From contig DFFH01000083.1 of NCBI GenBank assembly GCA_002368805.1, positions 1 to 11,770 of the forward strand: 11,770 nt of DNA, in the 5' to 3' direction. Made by a program: the position numbers and the translations under genes. This DNA comes from Mageeibacillus sp. UBA3781 (GTDB taxonomy: Bacteria > Bacillota > Clostridia > Saccharofermentanales > Saccharofermentanaceae). Below the pieces are notes generated by a model, which was not told the origin of the DNA, made no database searches, and saw only the letters and a program-made list of their open reading frames with translations. Shown in pieces: positions 6,233 through 11,770 of this stretch (positions within the stretch are counted from its first letter, which is position 1; every line of letters starts with the position of its first letter).

Positions 6233-6928
6233 ATGAGAACGTTCTGGAAAACCATGAACCGGGCATATGAGAAGACGATGCTGCTGATCTTTATCATCGC
6301 ACTTCTGATCTGTATCTATGCACTCTACGATACCTGGTATGTCTTCGATCATGCGAATGACAGATCCTACCTGAAATATAAGCCGGGTGTGGCGGAAGAA
6401 GACGGTGTTGTTGCCGATTCACCGATCACATCGGATATGGTGGGCTGGATCACGATGGACGATACGAATATCGACTATCCGATCATGCAGGGGGAAGACA
6501 ATGCCGCATATCTGAACAAAGATCCGTACGGACAGTTTTCACTTTCCGGAAGTATCTTCCTGGACAGCAGAAACAGCAAGGATTTCACTGATGAATACTC
6601 GGTCATCTACGGACACCACATGGAATATGGTGTGATGTTCGGAGCGCTCGATGATTATCTCGATGAAGACTATCTTACTTCCCACAGGCACGGTGAACTG
6701 CTGGTGGGACGGGATGGTAAGGTGATGTATGAGCTGGAAGCATTCTATGCTATGTCGGCAGATGCCAAGGACGATTTCATCTTCAATCCTGAATACTATG
6801 AGGATCTGTATGCATTCCTGAGTGAGAAGGGCATAGAAGTAAACCATAGGGTTTTGTGCCTCAGTACCTGCGCAGGTGATACCTCAACGACGAGGATCGT
6901 CGTATTTGCATACATATTAGAAAATTAA
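6233..6928 (+). CDS. Class B sortase, likely pilin polymerase (SrtC2-like)
   Basis: A 231-residue membrane-anchored transpeptidase. An N-terminal TM lies at about 16-34, followed by the class B core: GWITMDDTNIDYPIMQG (71-87), then GSIFLDSRNSKDFTDE (106-121) and YGHHMEYGVMFG (126-137). The catalytic residues are His128, Cys213 in LCLSTCAG, and Arg221 in TTRIVVFA. Family knowledge: sortases cleave between Thr and Gly of the sorting signal and join the acyl-enzyme to a lysine of the next pilin. In FCT-3 type pili the polymerase is likewise of class B and follows the backbone pilin gene. The expected substrate is the LIPTG signal of the preceding pilin (inference). AGGAG at 6223-6227 is five bases before ATG. 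The stop overlaps an ATG of the next frame by one base. There is no lid of the class C type. Confidence 0.93.
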   Translation: MRTFWKTMNRAYEKTMLLIFIIALLICIYALYDTWYVFDHANDRSYLKYKPGVAEEDGVVADSPITSDMVGWITMDDTNIDYPIMQGEDNAAYLNKDPYGQFSLSGSIFLDSRNSKDFTDEYSVIYGHHMEYGVMFGALDDYLDEDYLTSHRHGELLVGRDGKVMYELEAFYAMSADAKDDFIFNPEYYEDLYAFLSEKGIEVNHRVLCLSTCAGDTSTTRIVVFAYILEN

Positions 6929-7551
6929 TGGAGATTAGAGCTTTGAAAGGTTCGATGAAGAAATATATTTCTTTAGCAAAAGCACTGGCAGTCATCATGA
7001 CGCTGTGTGTCATCCTTTCGTGCGCGATTTCTCCGGTACGTGCTGCTTTTGAATACACGCCGATCGTTGCTGAGATTCCGTTCAGTTGCGTAAAGGCGGC
7101 AGGTATAGACAGCAGCTATGAATTTGTGATCGAAAGACTCGATGCATCTTCTCCGGCGCCCCAGGAGGACGTCGTGAAGGTAGACGGATCCGGAAACGCA
7201 AAATTCGGTGTCGTTATCGATGAGCCCGGCACATACCGCTACAAGGTATATGAGAAGACGGGCGACAATAAAAACATCATCTACGACGATACGGTGTACA
7301 TGGTGACACTGTTTGTTACCAACAATAACGAGGGTGGTCTGGAATATCAGGTCATCCTGGCAAAAGATGGGATGGTTAAACCGACAGAAGTGGCTTTTAT
7401 TAACGATGCAGTCAGAAGAAAAGATCCGATCGTAAAGACCGGTGATATGGGAAAAACCGTTCAGGGCAGAGCATGGATACTTCTTGCTACGGGCGCAGCT
7501 TTACTCCTCCTTGCGTCCATAAAGAGAAAGGAGCCGGACTATGAAGAATAA
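6928..7551 (+). CDS. Minor pilin, single Spy0128-like isopeptide domain with IVKTG sorting signal
   Basis: A 207-residue exported protein. The signal peptide is about residues 10-39 (MKKYISLAKAL to SPVRA). The mature part is one pilin-type domain with Lys56 in FSCVKAAG, Glu109 in YKVYEKTG and Asn159 in VAFINDA, placed to form one isopeptide bond. The sorting signal is IVKTG at 168-172, then Gly/Arg residues, TM about 182-198 and the tail KRKEPDYEE. The place after the class B sortase corresponds to fctB of streptococcal FCT-3 loci, so a basal or wall-anchoring subunit is likely. The start is unsettled: ATG 6928 overlaps the sortase stop but has no Shine-Dalgarno site; TTG 6943 lies nine bases after GGAG (6930-6933); ATG 6955 begins the clean MKKY signal peptide. 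The next gene starts 11 bases before this stop. Confidence 0.86.
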   Translation: MEIRALKGSMKKYISLAKALAVIMTLCVILSCAISPVRAAFEYTPIVAEIPFSCVKAAGIDSSYEFVIERLDASSPAPQEDVVKVDGSGNAKFGVVIDEPGTYRYKVYEKTGDNKNIIYDDTVYMVTLFVTNNNEGGLEYQVILAKDGMVKPTEVAFINDAVRRKDPIVKTGDMGKTVQGRAWILLATGAALLLLASIKRKEPDYEE

Positions 7552-10500
7552 CCGCTCCTTTGCTGCTATGTTATCTGCCCTGTGGGTATCTATGACTTCG
7601 GGATTCCGCTCGAAGGAATTCCGCCGTGCCGTCGGTCTTCTGCTCGTTGTTGCAAACCTTATGACCTCGACCGGTCTCGTCCTTGCCAAAGAAATGGATG
7701 ATGAAACATCTGAAACCACATCCGGTATCGTCACAGAACTCACGGAAGAAACTCCTTCCGAGACATCGGATGAGGAGACATCTGAAGAGACGACTTCCGA
7801 CGAGGAAGATCCGTCGGATACCTCTGATTCTTCTGAAAACTCCGATACGGATGTAACTGAAAGTGATGAGACATCGGATACCGATGAACCTTCAGATACA
7901 GATGAAACACCGAGCGATTCGGATGAAGCAACTATCCCGGATGATTCGGATCAGGTAACTGTTCCGGATACTTCGGATGAAACAACTTCGGCTGATCCGA
8001 CAGAAGAACCGGAATCCAATAAGACAGAACTCTTCTTCGAGGATGATACATATTCGGTCTTTGTTTCCTACGGACCGGAAACAGGTATTCCGTCGAATGC
8101 GAGACTGGTCGTTAACGAGATCATCGCTCCTGAAATGATAGCGGAATACCGTGAGAAACTGTCCGAGGTGATGGATGCCGACAGCTGCGAAAATGCACGT
8201 TTCTTCGATATCAGCCTGATGTGCAACGACGTCGAGTGCGAACCGGCGGACGGCACGACAGTTTCGGTAAAGATCATGCTCGAAGAGCAGCTCGACGGAT
8301 ATATCAGTGTCGTGCATCTCCCGGATGATCAGGAAGGAACTGTAGTGGATAACTTCTCGAACCATTCTCTGGAAGGAACAGAGGTCAACTTTGAAGCGGA
8401 TGGATTCTCCGCGTATGCGATCGTTCCCGGACCTGCTGCCGCCGATGCAGGCGATTGGAAACGCGTCAAATCTCTTGATGAATTAGAGCAGAAGGGTAAA
8501 GCGGGGACCGGTGGTCTGATATTCGGCCATCCATATGGATTTTGCTTTACAGGAGAGCAGACGAATAAGGATTCCCGACAAGGTATCAAGAAGACAAATA
8601 TCGGCGGAGATAGAGTGGATCCGTTTGTTCCGGGAACAGACGCTGTTCCATACTATGTTGAAAGAAATGGCACGACCAACAAGTTTAGAATATATTGTCT
8701 GGATCCCAATACCGGAGCCAAGAAATACTTGCTGCAGTCAGGTAACAGCCTGAGTTTTGACACTGCGGGCACAGGATCTGAATTTACGTTTACAGCGAAT
8801 ACCGTAGATTACAGCACTAATTCGGAAGTTGCCGGAGTCAACTATGCCTATACATATGAAATCAAATCCGGAAACTACTACTGTACAGTTCAGGGCGGAT
8901 TAGGCGGACGAATGTTTGCCGCATATAATGGAAAAGATCGCTGGGTCCCGCTGAGTTTCTGGTACTATGATCCGCAGAATGTTGAGCCGTATGGTTTGGA
9001 TGGAAAGACGTATGCTCTTTTGAACTGGAACGGCAGTGCAGGCGGACGAACACTTCAGGCAACTTCATCTGCTGCGGGGAAATTGGATGCTCTTGCGACT
9101 ACTGTTGTTTCGAAAAGAGAGAATAATGAGGATAAACTCTTTGTCTCGGCGGATATCGACGCGACGATGTGGACGTTTGAGTGGACGGGGGTTGAAGACC
9201 GTTATTATGTAAAGACGACAGTGAACGGGGCGACGAAATATCTGTCTATAGATTCGACAGGCTTATCTGTATCGGATACCCCTGTTGCTCTTCAGGTTGT
9301 ACCGGGCACAGGCGATGCAGTCGGTCAGTTATCGCTGCAACTGGGAGCCAACAGACTGACTTTCAGTGGTAAAACCAGTGAAGGTTTTGATGTAAATCAC
9401 GGCAATAACAGATTCCTTTATCTGGCAGAAGAAAGAGTCTTGGAAAAAGACTATTTAAAGACGTATTCCGCAAAAAAGATCAGCGTATCCGATCCGGCTC
9501 TGGAGAACGGTGAACAGGTAATCGTTTACACTCGTCGATGGAACGATTCTGAATCAAAGTATGAGTATTATGCCATCGATCATGATGGATCATTGATCCT
9601 GTGCTATGAGAGCGGCGACTATCTGCAGTGGACGGAGACGATGATCAATTCCCTGCTTTGGGACTTCACGATATATTATTGGGAGAATACCACTCCCGGT
9701 TTGAAAGAAAATGAAAATGGCTATTATGAACTCTACAACGAGTACTCGCAGAAATATATCGCGCCTCAGATTTCTGGAGGACAATATCTCTCGGATGAGA
9801 AGATCGGTATCCAGTTGAGTGGTAGAAATAATAACCGATATTATTCTTCGATCATTGCTTGGGATGATCCAAACTACTCGTACGCAAGTCTGGTGACAAA
9901 TACGGATACCGTTACAGGATTGCCATCAACAATTGGATCCGGATCTTTTAGCGAGGCAGAAGACTTCTATTTTGCTATTGTCCAAGATGCGACACTTAGT
10001 GATGACGAACTTCACGAAGTGGTCACACTTGATAATGCGCAGTATGGCATTACGATGAAAATGCAGGACTTTAGTAGCAAGAAGGTAATGTCTCAATTCC
10101 TGGAGGGAAAAGATAATCCCAAAGATTCACCTGATCCTAACCAAGGTCTTCTTTCCAGTAAACTCGGGACGGATGGATATCCGACTGTTATGACCGGGAC
10201 TAATGCCGGTCAGTCTCTCGCTCAGCTCTATAATGCTACAACGGACGTCAACCATCTTTTCATCGAATCTACGCATGATGCTACAGGTTATATGGAATAT
10301 GACAGTACACAGAACTTTGCCTCATTCTATGATAAGACAGGACATCGCGATCCAAACAACTTTACGGTATATCAGGAGTTGGGCACGCATGATAGTGAAC
10401 AAAAATCAACGCTCCAGCACGGACAGTTTTTCCCGTATAACTCCATAACAGCGGATAACTTTGCAAAAAAGAATCCTCAAAACCTCTATAATATGAATGC

Positions 10501-11770
10501 GAGGTATGGCGCGGGCAATGAGAATATTGGTCTGCTGGATGACGGCAATCCCCGTAAATATGAACAGCTTTATCTTCTGAATGGAAATCCGGATTACTAT
10601 TTCGGCATGGAAATGAGCACATCTTTTATCCAGACGCCGGATGGCCTTGATGACTGGGGACATGATATCATTTTCGAATTCACCGGTGATGACGACTTCT
10701 GGTTCTATGTTGATGGCGAATTGGTGATCGATCTCGGAGGTATCCATAGTGCGATGGCAGGATTGATTAACTTTGCCGACGGTACGGTTGTCGTTAATGG
10801 ACAGAGAACAACGCTGTATGAAACTTTCTTCAACAATTTCTATACTCGCGAATATGCTGATTGTCAGGATGCGGATCTGGCACGTTCTCGTGCACAGAGT
10901 TATGTGGACGGCATTTTCGTGCAGGATGATGAAGGAAACTATGTTTTCACGAATTATTCTTCTCACGATATTAAGCTCTTTTACATGGAACGTGGTGCAG
11001 GCGCCTCAAACCTTCATATGAAGTTTAATCAATCTGCGGTAAAGCCGGGAAATGTTATTCTCGGAAAAGAAGTCAGTGGTATTGAACAGGGAGAGTCCGT
11101 CATGGCTGATTTCCCCTATCAGATTTTCTACAGATTGAAGAACGATCCTACGCAAACTGAGTATCCTCTTACGAATCCTGCCACAGGCACACCGAATGTT
11201 GTTTATAGAGATTCGGATGATCCGGTTCCTTTCGATGCATCCACTACGATCGGCGGAGTACCCTATTCTAACGTGTTCTATTTAAAACAGGGAGAAGAGT
11301 GTGAAATCACATTCCCGAATAATATGGAAGACTACCGTATTGTAGAGTGCGGTGTCAGCCCCAATATCTTCAGTAAAGTACGCGTGAATGGTAATGTGAT
11401 TGATCCGGAAGTCGTTTATGCGCAAAATGGACTTAGAGATTATGGTGTTAACTGGGATACGGCGAAGAACAGAACAACGGTTCAGTATGACAACGAGGTG
11501 AAAGAAGGAGCTCTGCGGACTCTGTATATCCAGAAGAAACTGTATAAAGAGGATGGAGTTACGGAAATTCATTCGTCGGAATGTAATGAGAGTTTCAACT
11601 TTAGACTCTATTTGTCAGGAGAATTCGGTCCTGATATCACAGAAAGCAATAAGGGCAGTTATGCGGCATACATGTATAAATACCATGTGCTGGATGAACA
11701 GGGAAACTATTGTGAGTGGGTTGCCGGAGAGAACGGTGGATTCCGATCTATCGGAGTAAAGGATCACTCA
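7541..11770 (+). CDS. Giant pilus/wall surface adhesin with fibro-slime domain (partial, runs off the window)
   Basis: One open frame of 1410 codons without stop to the window edge. AAAGGAG (7527-7533) lies seven bases before ATG, inside the previous gene. Order: positively charged N-region and hydrophobic core with predicted cleavage after Ala49; Asp/Ser/Thr/Glu-rich linker 50-160; beta-rich domain about 161-297 (ARFFDISLMCND, AYAIVPG); a long beta-rich region about 300-900 with blocks such as LDGKTYALLN, TKYLSIDSTGLSVSDTP, VIVYTRRWND, YAIDHDGSLILCYESGD and ELYNEYSQKYIAPQ that I recall from many large clostridial surface proteins; a fibro-slime (PA14-related) domain about 905-1150 with GDDDFWFYVDGELVIDLGGI from residue 1049; then two pilin-like beta domains beginning near LGKEVSG (about 1175) and LYIQKKLYKEDG. 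The C-terminus and any sorting signal lie outside. A tip adhesin of the pilus is inferred, comparable in role to Cpa; ligand unknown. Confidence 0.85.
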   Translation, partial: MKNNRSFAAMLSALWVSMTSGFRSKEFRRAVGLLLVVANLMTSTGLVLAKEMDDETSETTSGIVTELTEETPSETSDEETSEETTSDEEDPSDTSDSSENSDTDVTESDETSDTDEPSDTDETPSDSDEATIPDDSDQVTVPDTSDETTSADPTEEPESNKTELFFEDDTYSVFVSYGPETGIPSNARLVVNEIIAPEMIAEYREKLSEVMDADSCENARFFDISLMCNDVECEPADGTTVSVKIMLEEQLDGYISVVHLPDDQEGTVVDNFSNHSLEGTEVNFEADGFSAYAIVPGPAAADAGDWKRVKSLDELEQKGKAGTGGLIFGHPYGFCFTGEQTNKDSRQGIKKTNIGGDRVDPFVPGTDAVPYYVERNGTTNKFRIYCLDPNTGAKKYLLQSGNSLSFDTAGTGSEFTFTANTVDYSTNSEVAGVNYAYTYEIKSGNYYCTVQGGLGGRMFAAYNGKDRWVPLSFWYYDPQNVEPYGLDGKTYALLNWNGSAGGRTLQATSSAAGKLDALATTVVSKRENNEDKLFVSADIDATMWTFEWTGVEDRYYVKTTVNGATKYLSIDSTGLSVSDTPVALQVVPGTGDAVGQLSLQLGANRLTFSGKTSEGFDVNHGNNRFLYLAEERVLEKDYLKTYSAKKISVSDPALENGEQVIVYTRRWNDSESKYEYYAIDHDGSLILCYESGDYLQWTETMINSLLWDFTIYYWENTTPGLKENENGYYELYNEYSQKYIAPQISGGQYLSDEKIGIQLSGRNNNRYYSSIIAWDDPNYSYASLVTNTDTVTGLPSTIGSGSFSEAEDFYFAIVQDATLSDDELHEVVTLDNAQYGITMKMQDFSSKKVMSQFLEGKDNPKDSPDPNQGLLSSKLGTDGYPTVMTGTNAGQSLAQLYNATTDVNHLFIESTHDATGYMEYDSTQNFASFYDKTGHRDPNNFTVYQELGTHDSEQKSTLQHGQFFPYNSITADNFAKKNPQNLYNMNARYGAGNENIGLLDDGNPRKYEQLYLLNGNPDYYFGMEMSTSFIQTPDGLDDWGHDIIFEFTGDDDFWFYVDGELVIDLGGIHSAMAGLINFADGTVVVNGQRTTLYETFFNNFYTREYADCQDADLARSRAQSYVDGIFVQDDEGNYVFTNYSSHDIKLFYMERGAGASNLHMKFNQSAVKPGNVILGKEVSGIEQGESVMADFPYQIFYRLKNDPTQTEYPLTNPATGTPNVVYRDSDDPVPFDASTTIGGVPYSNVFYLKQGEECEITFPNNMEDYRIVECGVSPNIFSKVRVNGNVIDPEVVYAQNGLRDYGVNWDTAKNRTTVQYDNEVKEGALRTLYIQKKLYKEDGVTEIHSSECNESFNFRLYLSGEFGPDITESNKGSYAAYMYKYHVLDEQGNYCEWVAGENGGFRSIGVKDHS
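7691..8020 (+). repeat. Low-complexity Asp/Ser/Thr/Glu-rich coding segment in the adhesin
   Basis: Codons 51-160 of the adhesin consist mostly of irregular repeats such as DETSDTDEPSDTDETPSDSD. This is a flexible, strongly acidic linker between signal peptide and first folded domain. The underlying DNA repeats GATGAGACATCGGA-like units, which makes it prone to length change by slippage. Confidence 0.8.

Noticed and set aside
7691..8020. Asp/Ser/Thr-rich repeats as a CRISPR or non-coding repeat array
   Set aside because: The frame stays open through it, the units are irregular and short, and the position after a signal peptide fits a flexible protein linker.
8534..8893. Possible thioester adhesin domain in the large surface protein (Cys335, Cys386 in IYCLDP, Cys448 with Gln451 as CxxQ)
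   Set aside because: The YC pattern resembles thioester domains of pilus tip adhesins, but no matching downstream Gln motif (QxAIW-like) is seen and CxxQ alone is weak.

Overview
The window reads as chromosomal DNA of an anaerobic, Gram-positive Clostridia-type bacterium (Bacillota), roughly balanced in base composition, probably host-associated. The reasons are strong GGAGG-type ribosome binding sites, a biotin-dependent decarboxylase/transcarboxylase gene set, and a sortase-assembled pilus locus of the streptococcal FCT/Spy0128 type. All genes are on the + strand. The species cannot be named from the sequence alone.

Region 1 (1-2142) is the end of a carboxyltransferase operon: the C-terminus of an MmdA/12S-type subunit, a 62-aa acidic protein, a 126-aa biotin carrier (1.3S-like), and a 461-aa pyruvate/oxaloacetate carboxyltransferase (5S-like). 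Together they look like methylmalonyl-CoA:pyruvate transcarboxylase, or a related decarboxylase whose membrane part lies outside the window. A strong intrinsic terminator at 2257-2291 ends the operon. An extended -10 promoter motif abuts its 5' side.

Region 2 (2313-3854) is a monocistronic Na+-coupled amino acid transporter of the NSS (LeuT-fold) family.

Region 3 (about 3918-11770, running off the end) is a pilus operon. It starts with a promoter and a leader holding two inverted repeats. The genes are a signal-peptidase-like protein lacking both catalytic residues (SipA-like), a two-domain isopeptide backbone pilin with an LIPTG sorting signal, a class B sortase, a smaller single-domain pilin with an IVKTG signal, and a very large surface adhesin with a fibro-slime domain, open at the window edge. 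The order sipA - backbone pilin - class B sortase - minor pilin matches the Streptococcus pyogenes FCT-3 type locus as I recall it, except that the large adhesin is last rather than first. The proposed logic is that the SipA-like factor and sortase polymerise the backbone pilin, the small pilin acts as basal or accessory subunit, and the adhesin is carried at the tip or anchored in the wall.

The most notable points are the catalytically dead signal peptidase with a highly charged N-terminal tail, the two hairpins between pilin and sortase, and the transcarboxylase-like set with a membrane-free relative of the OadG/MmdD tail.
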